From NCBI GenBank assembly GCA_902601895.1, contig CACKOU010000006.1, positions 1-52,638 of the forward strand: a stretch of 52,638 nt of DNA, given 5' to 3'. The position numbers were made by a program, and so were the translations under genes. Positions 26,949 through 37,673 of this stretch are shown here, piece by piece. Source of the stretch: an uncultured Pelagibacteraceae bacterium (lineage in GTDB: Bacteria > Pseudomonadota > Alphaproteobacteria > Pelagibacterales > Pelagibacteraceae). The notes under the pieces were generated by a model. It saw nothing but the letters and a program-made list of their open reading frames with translations. It did no database searches and was not told the DNA's origin. Numbering within the stretch: the stretch's first letter is position 1; the number at the start of each line of letters is the position of its first letter.

Positions 26949-27761
26949 TTGAAAATCAAATCTAAAATATTAATTATTGCAGGATCGGACTCCTCTGGAG
27001 GAGCAGGCATCCAAGCAGATATTAAATCAGTTACTTCCCTTGGCTCTTTCGCTATGACAGCAATAACAGCAGTTACAGCTCAGAATACTACTGGTGTAAT
27101 GTCTATAATACCAATGCGTAGTAAAGAAATTTCTAATCAAATTGAATTTACCTCAAAAGATATCAGGCCAGATTCAGTAAAGATAGGAATGCTGCATTCT
27201 ACTGAGGTTATAAATTCAGTATTAAAATCAATAAAAAAATCAAAATTAAAAAAGATAATATTAGATCCTGTCATGGTGGCTAAAGGTGGAACCAAGCTTA
27301 TAGACAATAGAGCAATTTTAGTATTGAAAAAAAAACTAATAAAAAAAGTTGATTTAATAACACCTAATATTCCTGAAGCAGAAATACTAACAAAAATAAA
27401 AATTAAATCTATAACGGATATGAAAAATGCTGCTAAAATATTATTAGATTTAGGTGCTAAGAATGTTTTAATTAAAGGTGGTCATTTAAGCTCTAAAAAC
27501 TTAAAAGATATTTTTGTAAATAAAAAAGAAACTGTAATATTTGTTAATAAAAAAATTGATACAAAAAATACTCACGGAACTGGTTGTACATTATCAAGTG
27601 CAATTGCAACATATTATGGATGTGGAAAAACTCTAAAGAAATCTTGTGAGTTAGGTATTAGATATGTAAACAATGCCATTAAAACAAGACCAAACTTTGG
27701 AAAAGGAAATGGACCAATTAACCATTTAAATAGTTTTACTATAGATAAGAAATTTAGATGA
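26949..27761 (+). CDS. thiD: Hydroxymethylpyrimidine/phosphomethylpyrimidine kinase
   Basis: 270 aa ribokinase-fold enzyme starting from TTG. Motifs: [17 protein letters not shown] (10-26), the SVKIGML loop, [19 protein letters not shown] and the catalytic [11 protein letters not shown]. It phosphorylates hydroxymethylpyrimidine twice. SAR11 isolates lack thiC and take up this pyrimidine from outside, so ThiD would be the entry enzyme. Its TGA overlaps the purA ATG. Confidence 0.94.
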   Translation: MKIKSKILIIAGSDSSGGAGIQADIKSVTSLGSFAMTAITAVTAQNTTGVMSIIPMRSKEISNQIEFTSKDIRPDSVKIGMLHSTEVINSVLKSIKKSKLKKIILDPVMVAKGGTKLIDNRAILVLKKKLIKKVDLITPNIPEAEILTKIKIKSITDMKNAAKILLDLGAKNVLIKGGHLSSKNLKDIFVNKKETVIFVNKKIDTKNTHGTGCTLSSAIATYYGCGKTLKKSCELGIRYVNNAIKTRPNFGKGNGPINHLNSFTIDKKFR

Positions 27762-29050
27762 ATAATGTAGTTGTTGTTGGATCGCAGTGGGGAGATGAAG
27801 GAAAAGGTAAGATAGTTGATTGGTTATCAAGCGAAGCAGACGTAGTTGTAAGATTTCAAGGAGGACATAATGCTGGTCATACCTTAGTCATAGATGGTGT
27901 TACTTATAAACTTAGATTGTTACCATCTGGGATTGTCAGAAAAAATAAAATTTCTATTATAGGAAATGGAGTTGTAGTAGATCCATGGGCGTTGCTAGAT
28001 GAAATCGAGGAAGCTAAATCTAAAGCAGTAGAAATCAATGAAAATAATCTGATTTTATCTGAGGCTGCCACACTAATTTTACCATTTCACCGAGAGATGG
28101 ACGAAATAAGGGAAGATACTGCTGGTAAATCAAAAATTGGAACTACAAGAAGAGGAATTGGTCCAGCTTATGAAGATAAAGTCGGACGAAGATCTATAAG
28201 AGTAATGGACCTTGCATCCAAACAAAATCTAGAAAATAGATTAGCTGTGGTTTTAGAACATCATAATGCTATCCGAAAGGGATTGGGTAAGCCAATATAT
28301 GAAAAAGATAAACTAGTTGAGGACTTATTAAAAATAGCCCCAAATATATTAAAATATTCAGCTCCTGTTTGGAGAAAGATAGATCAATTTAAATCAGAAA
28401 ATAAAAAAATATTATTTGAAGGAGCTCAAGGAATATTACTTGATGTGGATCATGGGACATATCCATATGTAACTTCATCTAATACAGTAGCAGCTTCAGC
28501 AGCAACAGGATCTGGATGCGGTCCAAATTCAATAAACTATGTGTTAGGAATTACAAAAGCATATACAACAAGGGTAGGTGAAGGACCTTTCCCAACGGAA
28601 TTAACAGATGATATTGGTAATCATTTAGGTGAAAAGGGACATGAATTTGGAACTGTAACTAGTAGAAAAAGAAGATGTGGCTGGTTTGATGGAGTTCTAG
28701 TGAGACAAACTATAAAGATTTCAGGCATTAATGGTATAGCATTAACAAAATTAGATGTATTAGATGAACTTGATGAAATAAATCTTTGCGTAGCTTATGA
28801 ACTAAATGGAAAAGAAATAGATTATTTCCCTGCTGCCGTTGAAGATCAATTAAATGTCAAACCAGTATATAAAACATTCAAAGGCTGGAAATCTAAAACC
28901 CAAGGTATTAAAAAATTTGATGATTTACCTAATAATGCAAAGATTTATGTAAAAGCTATTGAAGAGTTCATTGAGACAAAAATATCCAGTATTTCAACAA
29001 GCCCAGAGAGAAAAGATACCATTCTTTTAGTAGATCCTTTTAATTATTAA
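27758..29050 (+). CDS. purA: Adenylosuccinate synthetase
   Basis: 430 aa. It starts [20 protein letters not shown], the GTP-binding P-loop-like motif of the family, followed by [20 protein letters not shown] and the C-terminal [10 protein letters not shown]. It forms adenylosuccinate from IMP and aspartate. It overlaps thiD by 4 bases. The stop is followed after 12 bases by the convergent rpoH stop. Confidence 0.97.
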   Translation: MNNVVVVGSQWGDEGKGKIVDWLSSEADVVVRFQGGHNAGHTLVIDGVTYKLRLLPSGIVRKNKISIIGNGVVVDPWALLDEIEEAKSKAVEINENNLILSEAATLILPFHREMDEIREDTAGKSKIGTTRRGIGPAYEDKVGRRSIRVMDLASKQNLENRLAVVLEHHNAIRKGLGKPIYEKDKLVEDLLKIAPNILKYSAPVWRKIDQFKSENKKILFEGAQGILLDVDHGTYPYVTSSNTVAASAATGSGCGPNSINYVLGITKAYTTRVGEGPFPTELTDDIGNHLGEKGHEFGTVTSRKRRCGWFDGVLVRQTIKISGINGIALTKLDVLDELDEINLCVAYELNGKEIDYFPAAVEDQLNVKPVYKTFKGWKSKTQGIKKFDDLPNNAKIYVKAIEEFIETKISSISTSPERKDTILLVDPFNY

Positions 29051-29062
29051 AAATCAGCAGTA

Positions 29063-29953
29063 TTAATTTGCTGGTAGCAGATTTTTTGATTTAGCAGAAT
29101 TAAGCATATGTTTTTGAAGTTTTTCAAATGCTTTATTTTCAATTTGTCTTATTCTTTCTCTGCTTATTTTGAATTTCTTACTTAAGTCCTCTAAAGTTAT
29201 TGGATCATCTGTCAATCTTCTAGAGTAAAGAATTTCTTTCTCTCTTTCATTTAAAATCTTAATAGAATCCTGAAGAAGATCTTTTCGTTGTTCCATTTCT
29301 TCATTTTGTGCAAATTTAAGTTCTTGATCCATATCATTATCCACAACCCAATCTTGCCACTCATCACCGTCCTCTCCAATTGGTGCATTTAATGACTGCT
29401 CTTTACCTGATAGCCTTCTATTCATAGATACTACTTCTTGTTCACTAACATCTAATCTGTTTGCTATATCTTTTACATGTTCATCACGTAAGTCACCTTC
29501 TGTTCTTGGCGCAATTTGATTTTTTAGTTTCTTCAAGTTGAAAAAAAGTTTTTTCTGGGCTGTTGTAGTTCCAATTTTTACTAGACTCCAAGATCTTAGA
29601 ATATATTCTTGAATAGAAGCCTTAATCCACCACATTGCATAAGTTGCAAGTCTAAAACCTTTTTCTGGTTCAAATTTTTTAACAGCTTGCATTAGACCTA
29701 CGTTACCTTCTGAAATCATTTCATTAAGTGGCAAACCATAGCCTTTGTAGCCCATTGCAATTTTGGCAACTAGTCTTAAATGACTTGTAACAAGTTTTTC
29801 TGCTGATTTAACATTTCCCGTAGTTTTCCAGTTTTTAGCAAGCATATATTCTTCTTCTGCATCTAGCATTGGGAATTTTTTTATCTGAGCTAGATATGCT
29901 GCTAAGCCACCTTCATTTGAAAGGGTAGGCAAGTTGTATGTATTATTACTCAT
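29063..29953 (-). CDS. rpoH: RNA polymerase sigma-32 factor
   Basis: 296 aa. Region 2 includes HLRLVAKIAMGY, EMISEGNVGLMQAV and FRLATYAMWWIKASIQEYIL. The RpoH box QKKLFFNL (133-140) separates it from the housekeeping sigma. Region 4 has LTLEDLS-type TLEDLSKKFKISRERIRQIE. It directs heat-shock transcription. The distance to rluD is 43 bases, so the two may be separately transcribed. Confidence 0.95.
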   Translation of the reverse strand: MSNNTYNLPTLSNEGGLAAYLAQIKKFPMLDAEEEYMLAKNWKTTGNVKSAEKLVTSHLRLVAKIAMGYKGYGLPLNEMISEGNVGLMQAVKKFEPEKGFRLATYAMWWIKASIQEYILRSWSLVKIGTTTAQKKLFFNLKKLKNQIAPRTEGDLRDEHVKDIANRLDVSEQEVVSMNRRLSGKEQSLNAPIGEDGDEWQDWVVDNDMDQELKFAQNEEMEQRKDLLQDSIKILNEREKEILYSRRLTDDPITLEDLSKKFKISRERIRQIENKAFEKLQKHMLNSAKSKNLLPAN

Positions 29954-29996
29954 AGGAAGTATTTATGTAATAGAGAAATTTTTTTTTACAATCGTT

Positions 29997-30977
29997 TTAT
30001 TTACTTAATTTTCTTAGTTTTTTTAAGATATCATTTAATTCAATTGGGATATTTGATGAAAATTCTAATCTTTTCCCTGTTCTTGGGTGGTCAAAACCTA
30101 ATTGATTTGCATGCAGAAATTGTCTATCTAAATTTAAAATTTTATTATTAAGATCTTCATCAATGTTTTTAAATTTTTTAAAATTCTTTTTATATTTTTT
30201 ATCTCCAAGAATATTATTACCTTTATATGACATATGAACTCTTATTTGATGAGTTCTACCAGTTTCTAATTTACATTGTATAAAACTAAAAGTTGGAACT
30301 TTATCATTCTCAAAAAACTCTATAGTTTCATAATGTGTAATTGCTTTTTTACCTTTACTAAATGATACTTGCATCATCTGTCTATTTTTTGAACTTCTAG
30401 TTATGAATGTTTCAATTTTTCCTTTTTGAGGCCTCAATCTTCCCCATATTAAAGTTTGATATACTCTAGTTATAGAATGTTCAGAAAATTGAATTGATAA
30501 TTTTTCATGAGTTAAATTATTTTTTGCAATTACAATTAATCCTGATGTGTCTTTATCAATTCTGTGAACTATTCCGGGTCTAAGCCCATCTCCTATGTTA
30601 GATAAATTTTTACTATCATAATTCATTAGTGCGTTAACTATTGTATTATCATAATTACCAGCACCAGGATGCATCGAAATTCCAGAAGGTTTGTCAATTA
30701 CGATTAAGTCTTCATCTTCATAAATTATATTTAATTTAAACTCATAAGGTTTTAAACTTTGTTTCTTAGGTTCAATAATTTCAAGTTCAATGTTGTCATT
30801 TAATTTAGTTTTAATTGAAGGGTCTTGGACAATTCTCTCATTAATTTTTAATTTACTATTTAGTATTAAATTTTTTACTCTAGTTCTGCTTAAGCTTTTA
30901 TCATGACTTGCTAATATTATGTCTACTCTCTTGTTATTATCGTCTTCTTTAACAATAAAATTGATGATATTTTTCAT
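29997..30977 (-). CDS. rluD: RluA-family 23S rRNA pseudouridine synthase (RluD-like)
   Basis: 326 aa. N-terminal S4 domain (about 14-70, RVDIILASHDKSLSRTRVKNLI), then the catalytic domain with HRIDKDTSGL (catalytic Asp141) and the ETGRTHQIRVHM motif. It modifies helix 69 of 23S rRNA if RluD, other sites if RluC. The order next to rpoH is conserved in many alpha- and gammaproteobacteria and favours RluD. Divergent tRNA-Arg begins 23 bases beyond its start. Confidence 0.9.
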   Translation of the reverse strand: MKNIINFIVKEDDNNKRVDIILASHDKSLSRTRVKNLILNSKLKINERIVQDPSIKTKLNDNIELEIIEPKKQSLKPYEFKLNIIYEDEDLIVIDKPSGISMHPGAGNYDNTIVNALMNYDSKNLSNIGDGLRPGIVHRIDKDTSGLIVIAKNNLTHEKLSIQFSEHSITRVYQTLIWGRLRPQKGKIETFITRSSKNRQMMQVSFSKGKKAITHYETIEFFENDKVPTFSFIQCKLETGRTHQIRVHMSYKGNNILGDKKYKKNFKKFKNIDEDLNNKILNLDRQFLHANQLGFDHPRTGKRLEFSSNIPIELNDILKKLRKLSK

Positions 30978-31000
30978 AAATTATTATATTAAATTAGCAT

Positions 31001-31077
31001 GCGTTCGTAGCTCAACTGGATAGAGCGCCAGATTTCGGCTCTGGAGGTTCAGGGTTCGACTCCTTGCGGGCGCACCA
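31001..31077 (+). tRNA. tRNA-Arg (UCG)
   Basis: 77 nt starting GCGTTCGTAGCTCAACTGG and ending GCGCACCA with CCA encoded. The anticodon stem CCAGA/TCTGG encloses the loop TTTCGGC, giving anticodon UCG for CGA/CGN arginine codons. The acceptor stem contains two G:U pairs. It is 23 bases from the rluD start (divergent) and ends exactly one base before the stop codon of the convergent ABC permease. Confidence 0.93.
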
Positions 31078-31869
31078 CTATTCACCCATATTAATAAGCG
31101 TCCCTTTATTTTTTGCGACATTGAATGAATAATAGAATAATACAATTGATAATACAAAGTAAACCCCATTCCACAAGAATGCATAATAGATATTTTGGAT
31201 ATCTACAGTTTGATTAATCAAAATATTTCTTGCCTCCTCAAAAATATATACCAACGGTAATAAGTAAGCTATTTTCTGAAACACTTCTGGTAATATTTCA
31301 ATTGGATAATAAATGCATCCAAATGGAGCTAATAAAAACATTGTAGACCATGCTATATTTTCAAAAGAGGGTCCATATCTCAATAGACCAGCCGATACTA
31401 GGATGCCAAGTGTTATTCCAAATAAATATAGGCTCAAAAATAAAAAGAATAAAAATATTCCTAAATCTAAAATAGAAATACCAAATAATGGTGAAGTTAA
31501 AAGCACTGCTGGTATTAAACCTATAAGAGCTCTAATTAATGCTGTAGCAACAAGTGAAGTTAATATTTCACCAATTTTCATTGGCGCAATAAATAAATTT
31601 GTAAAGTTTCTACTCCAAATTTCTTCAAGGAATAGCATATTAAATCCAATGCTTGTTCTAAAAAGAAAATCATAAAGGATTGCGCATGTTAATATAACTC
31701 CTACCGCATTATTATAATATGTTGTATGTGTAGCAAAAAAATTTGAGATAAATCCCCACAAAGTAATTTGAATAGTTGGCCAATAAACAAGATCTAAAAC
31801 TCTTGGGAAAGATCTAGTTATTAAATAAAAATGTCTTAAAAAAAGACCGTACATCCTAGTTAAGCTCAT
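31078..31869 (-). CDS. ABC-2 type transporter permease
   Basis: 263 aa with about six hydrophobic helices (about 22-42, 52-72, 105-130, 138-160, 170-190, 230-248), the ABC-2 membrane domain. It contains the EIWSRNFTNLFIAP and FAP-YYPIEILP features of this family. Its start overlaps the ATPase stop by 14 bases, so the two form one exporter. In other bacteria such pairs export lipids, polysaccharides or drugs; nothing here fixes the substrate. The stop codon abuts tRNA-Arg with no spacer. Confidence 0.88.
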   Translation of the reverse strand: MSLTRMYGLFLRHFYLITRSFPRVLDLVYWPTIQITLWGFISNFFATHTTYYNNAVGVILTCAILYDFLFRTSIGFNMLFLEEIWSRNFTNLFIAPMKIGEILTSLVATALIRALIGLIPAVLLTSPLFGISILDLGIFLFFLFLSLYLFGITLGILVSAGLLRYGPSFENIAWSTMFLLAPFGCIYYPIEILPEVFQKIAYLLPLVYIFEEARNILINQTVDIQNIYYAFLWNGVYFVLSIVLFYYSFNVAKNKGTLINMGE

Positions 31870-32593
31870 TTTTACTCCTAGATAATTTTAAAAAAACTTC
31901 CTCGAGGTTTTTTCTGCCATGTTTATTGATTAATTCTTCAGGATTTCCTTTGTCAATTATAATTCCTTCTTTCATCATTAAAATTGATTTACAAAGCCTA
32001 GTGACTTCATTCATATTATGAGAAGCAAGAAGTATGGATATTTTTTTTTCTTTTTTATAATCTTCCAAAAAGGACCTAACAAAATCACCTACTTCTGGAT
32101 CCAATGATGCAGTTGGTTCATCCAATAATAATACTTTCGGCTCGTTAATTAATGCTTTTGCTAAACTTACTCTATTTTTTTGTCCAGATGATAATTCACC
32201 TGTAATGTTATTAAGCAATCCTTCTAATCTTAATTTCTCTGATAAAAATTCGATCCTCTCATTAATATTATTTATTTTGTATAATTTTCCGTAAACAGTC
32301 AGATTTTGTTTAACTGTAAGTTTTTTGGGTAATTCAATATATGGAGATATGAAGTTAATCTGTTCTAAGATTTCAATTCTATTCCCCTCTAATTTTTGAC
32401 CGTTTATAAATATTTCTCCACTAGTTGGTTTTAAAAGTCCCAACAACATGCCAATGGTAGTGGTTTTGCCTGACCCATTTGGACCTAATAGGCCTAAAAT
32501 TTCGTTTTCTTCTATGCTAAAGCTTATACCTTTGACAGCCTCATTCTTTCCATAATTTTTTTTTATATTTTTTACTTCTACTAAATTTTTCAT
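31856..32593 (-). CDS. ABC transporter ATP-binding protein
   Basis: 245 aa. Walker A GPNGSGKT (38-45), signature LSSGQ (134-138), Walker B LLLDEP (155-160), and a switch His in SILLASHNM. It pairs with the ABC-2 permease whose gene it overlaps. Its own start overlaps the tsaC stop by 4 bases. The sequence after residue 200 (VTRLCKSILMMKEG) is typical of the multidrug/lipid exporter subgroup. Confidence 0.93.
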   Translation of the reverse strand: MKNLVEVKNIKKNYGKNEAVKGISFSIEENEILGLLGPNGSGKTTTIGMLLGLLKPTSGEIFINGQKLEGNRIEILEQINFISPYIELPKKLTVKQNLTVYGKLYKINNINERIEFLSEKLRLEGLLNNITGELSSGQKNRVSLAKALINEPKVLLLDEPTASLDPEVGDFVRSFLEDYKKEKKISILLASHNMNEVTRLCKSILMMKEGIIIDKGNPEELINKHGRKNLEEVFLKLSRSKNELN

Positions 32594-33525
32594 TTTTTTG
32601 ATGCTCTAAGAAGTCTATCGTTAATTACTAATCCAAAGTTTTGGTTTGGTATTCTTTGAACAGCTATTTTTTTGTAGCCTAGATTCTTAATTTTTCTTAA
32701 TGTTTTATATAAATTTTTAACACTCTCCATTAGATTATTTGTCTTACTTAAGTAAAAATAATTCTTATTATTTTCTTTTTTCTTCTTAATTAAAATAAAA
32801 GCCTCATCTTTTTTTATTTTAACTGCGTTTAATCTAATTGGTATACCTGGTGAATAGTGGATTCTTCCTCTCCCTGGAGAATTTATATTGCTTTTATTAT
32901 GTAATTTAGTTTTTAAATTTGTTTTTAATTTTTTACTTAATATAGAAATATCTAAACCACCCAATCTTAAAATTTGGGGTTTTTTTACTAAACTTATTAT
33001 CGTGGACTCAACACCAACTTTTGACCTTCCGCCTTCTAAAATAAATTTAATTTTTTCTCCAAATTCATCATATACATCATCTTTTGTTACTGGACTTATC
33101 CCTTCAGAGATATTTGCACTCGGAGCTGCTAAAGGATATTTTAAAGATTTTAATAATATTCTAGCAGTTTGGTGACTTGGGAATCTTACACCTAGTGTTT
33201 TTTTATTATTTGTAACGTTTTTTGAAATTTTACTCTCTTTTTTTAGTTTTAATATAAATGTGATTGGTCCAGGGCTTAATGACTTATAGAGTTTATAAAA
33301 CAAATTATTCGTCTCACAATCTTTTTCCAAATCTTTAATACTATAATAATGAACTATTAAGGGGTTATCAGCAGGCCTTCCTTTTAATTTAAATATTCTT
33401 TTGGTGGCTTTATCAGAATAGGCATTAGCTGCTAATCCATAGACAGTTTCTGTTGGTATTCCAATACATTCGTTATTATTTAAATATTTTACTGCTTTTT
33501 TAATATTTGAATCATTAATTTTCAT
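32590..33525 (-). CDS. tsaC: L-threonylcarbamoyladenylate synthase (Sua5 type)
   Basis: 311 aa. The YrdC-like domain covers about 1-200 with PTETVYGLAANAYS, KLKGRPADNPLIVH, GPITFILK, GVRFPSH and the SANISEG loop. A C-terminal Sua5 domain of about 90 residues follows, so this is the long Sua5 form and not short TsaC. It makes the intermediate for t6A37 in tRNAs reading ANN codons. It heads a minus-strand run with the two transporter genes. Confidence 0.93.
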   Translation of the reverse strand: MKINDSNIKKAVKYLNNNECIGIPTETVYGLAANAYSDKATKRIFKLKGRPADNPLIVHYYSIKDLEKDCETNNLFYKLYKSLSPGPITFILKLKKESKISKNVTNNKKTLGVRFPSHQTARILLKSLKYPLAAPSANISEGISPVTKDDVYDEFGEKIKFILEGGRSKVGVESTIISLVKKPQILRLGGLDISILSKKLKTNLKTKLHNKSNINSPGRGRIHYSPGIPIRLNAVKIKKDEAFILIKKKKENNKNYFYLSKTNNLMESVKNLYKTLRKIKNLGYKKIAVQRIPNQNFGLVINDRLLRASKK

Positions 33526-33545
33526 ATAATATTACAAATTATTAT

Positions 33546-33782
33546 ATGAATGAAAAAATTTTGCCAGATGATATTGAATCAAAATCTTTGAGTGAACTCA
33601 CAGATATAGCAGATCGTTTAATTCAAGAGTTAGAAAATAAAAAAAATTTGGAAGAATCTATTGATGATTATCAATATTTAATAAAGTTAAATAATCTAAT
33701 AGAGAAAAAATTTCAAAAAGACTCAAAAAATATATCTGAAAGTACTAAACTAAAAATTGAAGAATTAAGCTCAAAAAAATGA
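33546..33782 (+). CDS. xseB: Exodeoxyribonuclease VII small subunit
   Basis: 78 aa, acidic and helical, with the SLSELTDIADRLIQELEN core and a segment (LEESIDDYQYLIKLNNLIEKKF) of the XseB pattern. It lies directly before ispA and dxs, the position of xseB in most proteobacteria, and its stop overlaps the ispA start by 4 bases. The large subunit xseA is not in this window. The sequence is divergent; context carries much of the call. Confidence 0.8.
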   Translation: MNEKILPDDIESKSLSELTDIADRLIQELENKKNLEESIDDYQYLIKLNNLIEKKFQKDSKNISESTKLKIEELSSKK

Positions 33783-34648
33783 AAAAAAAATTGGTTAAAA
33801 CCGTTAATGAAGTAAATAAATTTTTAAAAAATTACTTAGCAAAACAAAAAAAAACAGATCTAATTATGCCTATGAAGTATGGTTTATTTCCTGGAGGAAA
33901 AAAAATAAGATCTAAGCTTATTTTTGATGTTGGAAAAATTTTTAATATAGAAAAAAAATATCTTTTATATTTAAGTTCAGCCGTTGAATGTATACACGCT
34001 TATTCACTAATACATGACGATTTACCTTGTATGGATGATGATGATATTAGAAGAGGTAAATTAACAACACATAAAAAATTTGGAGAATCAACAGCAGTTT
34101 TAGCCGGAAACTCTCTTTTGACATTGGCTTTTGAAATTTTATCTGATCCAAAGTTCAAAATAAATAATAATAAAAAAATAACCTTAATAAATCTAATATC
34201 TCAATCATCAGGACATCAAGGAATAGCTGGAGGTCAATTCTTGGATTTAAATTATGAAAGAAAAAAAGTTTCTAAACAAAAAGTTATAGATATGGAGATT
34301 AAAAAGACTGGGAAATTATTTTCATTCAGCTGTTTGTCACCAGTTCTTTTAACAAATAAAAAAGATCAAATAAAAAAATTCTCAGTTATTGGTGAAAAAA
34401 TTGGTTTACTTTTTCAAATTGCAGATGATTTAATTGATTATAGCAGTACATCAAAAACTGCAGGAAAAAAAACAAATAAAGATTCTAAAAGAGGAAAGGC
34501 AACATTAATAAGTTTACTAGGATATAAAAATGCTATTAAATATGCATCAAAACTAAAAAAAGAAATATTTAACAGTTTAGTTAGCTATGAAAATAATGCT
34601 GGTGATTTAAAAGAGACAATTGAATTTATATTAAGTAGAAATAAATAA
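33779..34648 (+). CDS. ispA: Geranyl/farnesyl diphosphate synthase
   Basis: 289 aa trans-prenyltransferase. The first aspartate-rich motif is at about 80-92 (HDDLPCMDDDDIRRG), the second at about 216-220 (DDLID). It condenses isopentenyl and dimethylallyl diphosphate to FPP. It sits between xseB and dxs, whose start follows at the next base. The product length cannot be read off, but the CLLD-like IHAYSLIHDD region supports the short-chain class. Confidence 0.93.
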   Translation: MKKKLVKTVNEVNKFLKNYLAKQKKTDLIMPMKYGLFPGGKKIRSKLIFDVGKIFNIEKKYLLYLSSAVECIHAYSLIHDDLPCMDDDDIRRGKLTTHKKFGESTAVLAGNSLLTLAFEILSDPKFKINNNKKITLINLISQSSGHQGIAGGQFLDLNYERKKVSKQKVIDMEIKKTGKLFSFSCLSPVLLTNKKDQIKKFSVIGEKIGLLFQIADDLIDYSSTSKTAGKKTNKDSKRGKATLISLLGYKNAIKYASKLKKEIFNSLVSYENNAGDLKETIEFILSRNK

Positions 34649-36559
34649 ATGCAGAATTATAAATATTTAAATAATATTAATTTTCCTTCAGATATAAAAA
34701 AACTGAATAATGAAGAATTAAAAGTTCTATCAGATGAAGTAAGAAAAGAAATGATTGATGCTGTTTCAAAAACAGGTGGTCATCTTGGTGCAGGTTTAGG
34801 TGTTGTAGAGTTAACAGTAGCACTTCACTATGTTTTTGACACACCAAAGGACAAATTGATATGGGATGTTGGCCATCAATCATACCCTCATAAAATTTTA
34901 ACAGGAAGAAAAGATAAAATACGAACTTTAAGACAAGGAAGTGGATTATCTGGTTTTACAAAGCGATCAGAAAGTGAATTTGACCCTTTTGGTGCAGCTC
35001 ATAGTTCTACTTCTATTTCTGCTGGACTTGGCATTGCAACTGCAAATAAATTATCAAATAAATCAGATCAGGTTATAGCAGTTATTGGTGATGGTGCTAT
35101 GAGTGCAGGAATGGCATATGAAGCTATGAACAATGCTGGAGACTCTAAAACTAAAATGATCGTAATTTTGAATGACAATGATATGTCAATTGCAAAACCA
35201 GTTGGCGCAATGAAATCTTATCTTGCTAAAATTTTTTCAGGTAAGATTTATTTTAGTTTCAGAGAAACAGTTAAAATGATTATTTCATCCTTTTCAAAAA
35301 GATTTAGCAAAAAGGCTGGAAAGGCTGAAGATTTTTTGAGATCGGCTGTCACAGGTGGTACATTATTTAATTCATTAGGTTTTTATTATGTTGGTCCAAT
35401 TGATGGTCATGATTTAGATGTTTTATTGCCAATTTTGAAAAATGCAAAAGAAAGTAATCATAATGGTCCAATACTAATTCATATAAAAACTCAAAAAGGC
35501 AAAGGATATAGTTTTGCTGAAAAATCTGCTGATAAGTATCACGGAGTTACAAAATTTGATGTTCAAACTGGAGTTCAACAAAAATCAATAACTAAAGCTC
35601 CTGCTTTTACAAAGGTATTTGCAAATACATTAGTAGAGCATGCAAAGAAAGACAGTAAAATTGTAGGTATAACTGCAGCTATGCCGTCTGGTACAGGAAT
35701 GGACACTTTTAGTAAAGTTTTCCCGGATAGAACTTTTGATGTTGGAATTGCTGAACAACATGCTGTTACTTTTGCTGCAGGTTTAGCCACAGAAGGTTAT
35801 AAGCCTTATGCAGCAATTTATTCAACATTTTTACAAAGAGCTTATGATCAGGTAGTTCATGACGTTGCAATTCAAAGTTTACCAGTAAGATTTGCAATTG
35901 ATAGAGCTGGTTTAGTTGGTGCCGATGGAGCCACTCACGCAGGTGCTTTTGATATTACATATTTATCAACTTTACCTAATTTTATTGTTATGGCAGCAAG
36001 CGATGAAGCAGAATTAGTAAGAATGATTAATACGTCAGTAGATATTAATAATAAACCGTGTGCATTTAGATATCCAAGAGGAAATGGAATAGGTTTAGAA
36101 TTACCCGATATCAACGAAAAAATAGATATTGGAAAAGGAAGAGTTATAACCGAAGGAAAGAAAGTTGCTCTAGTAAGTTTTGGAAACAGATTAAAAGAAT
36201 GTCTATTGGCTGAAGAAAGTTTAAAAAAAATGGGAATTAATCCAACAATTATAGATGCTAGATTTGCAAAACCTCTTGATGAAAATCTTATGTGGCAAGT
36301 TGCAACAAATCATGAAGTACTTATTACATTGGAAGAAGGTTCTATTGGAGGTTTTGGAGCCCATGTAAATCATTTCTTAAATGAAAAGAATTTATTAGAT
36401 AATAATTTAAAATTTAGATCAATGATTTTGCCTGATAAATTTTTAGACCAAGATAAGCCTGAAGAAATGTATAAAGAAGCTGGTTTAGACGCTAAATCTA
36501 TTGAAGCAAAGGTTTTAGAAACTTTAAATTCTAAAGTTGTAATTAAAAAAACGAATTAA
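34649..36559 (+). CDS. dxs: 1-deoxy-D-xylulose-5-phosphate synthase
   Basis: 636 aa. TPP-binding: [18 protein letters not shown] and the NDNDMSI stretch; the pyrimidine half has [13 protein letters not shown] and [15 protein letters not shown]; the C-terminal [12 protein letters not shown]. It makes DXP, the first step of the MEP isoprenoid path and also a thiamine/pyridoxal precursor. It is co-transcribed with xseB and ispA. Its TAA shares four bases (TTAA) with the stop of convergent aroC. Confidence 0.97.
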   Translation: MQNYKYLNNINFPSDIKKLNNEELKVLSDEVRKEMIDAVSKTGGHLGAGLGVVELTVALHYVFDTPKDKLIWDVGHQSYPHKILTGRKDKIRTLRQGSGLSGFTKRSESEFDPFGAAHSSTSISAGLGIATANKLSNKSDQVIAVIGDGAMSAGMAYEAMNNAGDSKTKMIVILNDNDMSIAKPVGAMKSYLAKIFSGKIYFSFRETVKMIISSFSKRFSKKAGKAEDFLRSAVTGGTLFNSLGFYYVGPIDGHDLDVLLPILKNAKESNHNGPILIHIKTQKGKGYSFAEKSADKYHGVTKFDVQTGVQQKSITKAPAFTKVFANTLVEHAKKDSKIVGITAAMPSGTGMDTFSKVFPDRTFDVGIAEQHAVTFAAGLATEGYKPYAAIYSTFLQRAYDQVVHDVAIQSLPVRFAIDRAGLVGADGATHAGAFDITYLSTLPNFIVMAASDEAELVRMINTSVDINNKPCAFRYPRGNGIGLELPDINEKIDIGKGRVITEGKKVALVSFGNRLKECLLAEESLKKMGINPTIIDARFAKPLDENLMWQVATNHEVLITLEEGSIGGFGAHVNHFLNEKNLLDNNLKFRSMILPDKFLDQDKPEEMYKEAGLDAKSIEAKVLETLNSKVVIKKTN

Positions 36560-37641
36560 TTACCACATTGAGCTTTATTCATTAAGTAGTGATCAAGAAT
36601 TACGCAATGCATCATTGCTTCACCTATAGGCACTGCTCTAATACCAACACATGGATCATGTCTACCTTTAACTGAAATTGAAGTATTTTTTCCAAATTTA
36701 TTAATTGTTTTTCTTTGAGAAAGAATTGATGAAGTCGGTTTTACTGCAAATGAAACCATTATTTCTTGACCACTAGAAATTCCTCCAAGAATTCCTCCAG
36801 CATTGTTTGATTTAAATTTCGTTTTATTTCCTGTTTGGGACATTTCATCAGAATTTTGTTCACCAGAAAGTTGAGCAGAGTTCATGCCTGATCCTATGTT
36901 AACCCCTTTTACAGCGTTAATACTCATCATAGCTGATGCCAAATCCATGTCTAATTTAGAATAAATTGGAGCTCCTAATCCTACAGGCACACCTCTTGCT
37001 CTTACTTCAATAATAGCCCCACATGATGAGCCAGCTTTTCTTATTCCAAGTAAATATTTTTCCCACAATTTTAAAACTGTTTTATCAGGACAAAATAAAG
37101 GGTTTTTTGCGATAAATTTGTCATTCCATTTTTCTGTGTCACATCCCAGTATTCCTAATTGTGTTACTGCTCCAATTACACTGTATTTTTTCCCAATAAT
37201 ATTTTGCAAAACTTGTTTTGCTATTGCCCCTGCTGCAACTCTTGAGGCAGTTTCTCTTGCTGACTGTCTGCCTCCCCCTCTGTAATCCCTAATTCCATAT
37301 TTTTTAAAATATGTATAGTCAGCATGACCAGGTCTAAATTTATCTTTGATATTTTTATAGTCCTTAGACCTCATATCTTTATTGAATATAATCATTGAAA
37401 TTGGCGTGCCAGTTGTTCTTCCTTCGAACGTACCAGATAAAATTTCTACTTTATCGTCCTCTTTTCTTTGAGTTGTGAATTTAGATTGGCCAGGCTTCCT
37501 TTTATTTAATTCTGACTGTATGTCGCTGATATTAAGCTTAATATTTGGAGGACATCCATCAACAACACATCCTATTGCTGGTCCATGCGACTCACCCCAT
37601 GTAGTAAAACGAAAAAATTTTCCAAATGTATTAAAAGACAT
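36556..37641 (-). CDS. aroC: Chorismate synthase
   Basis: 361 aa. Family signatures: [17 protein letters not shown] (17-33), [12 protein letters not shown] and the C-terminal [18 protein letters not shown]. It forms chorismate from EPSP with reduced FMN. The stop is shared with dxs (see there), and the divergent pdxH start lies 32 bases beyond its own start. That gap must hold both promoters. Confidence 0.97.
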   Translation of the reverse strand: MSFNTFGKFFRFTTWGESHGPAIGCVVDGCPPNIKLNISDIQSELNKRKPGQSKFTTQRKEDDKVEILSGTFEGRTTGTPISMIIFNKDMRSKDYKNIKDKFRPGHADYTYFKKYGIRDYRGGGRQSARETASRVAAGAIAKQVLQNIIGKKYSVIGAVTQLGILGCDTEKWNDKFIAKNPLFCPDKTVLKLWEKYLLGIRKAGSSCGAIIEVRARGVPVGLGAPIYSKLDMDLASAMMSINAVKGVNIGSGMNSAQLSGEQNSDEMSQTGNKTKFKSNNAGGILGGISSGQEIMVSFAVKPTSSILSQRKTINKFGKNTSISVKGRHDPCVGIRAVPIGEAMMHCVILDHYLMNKAQCGN

Positions 37642-37673
37642 TATATTATTATATAAGTTATTTTGGTTAAATT

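Noticed and set aside
29044-29092. Possible hairpin AAAAATC...GATTTTT between purA and rpoH
   Set aside because: Stem is nearly all A/T and overlaps the rpoH coding end; too weak to call a terminator.
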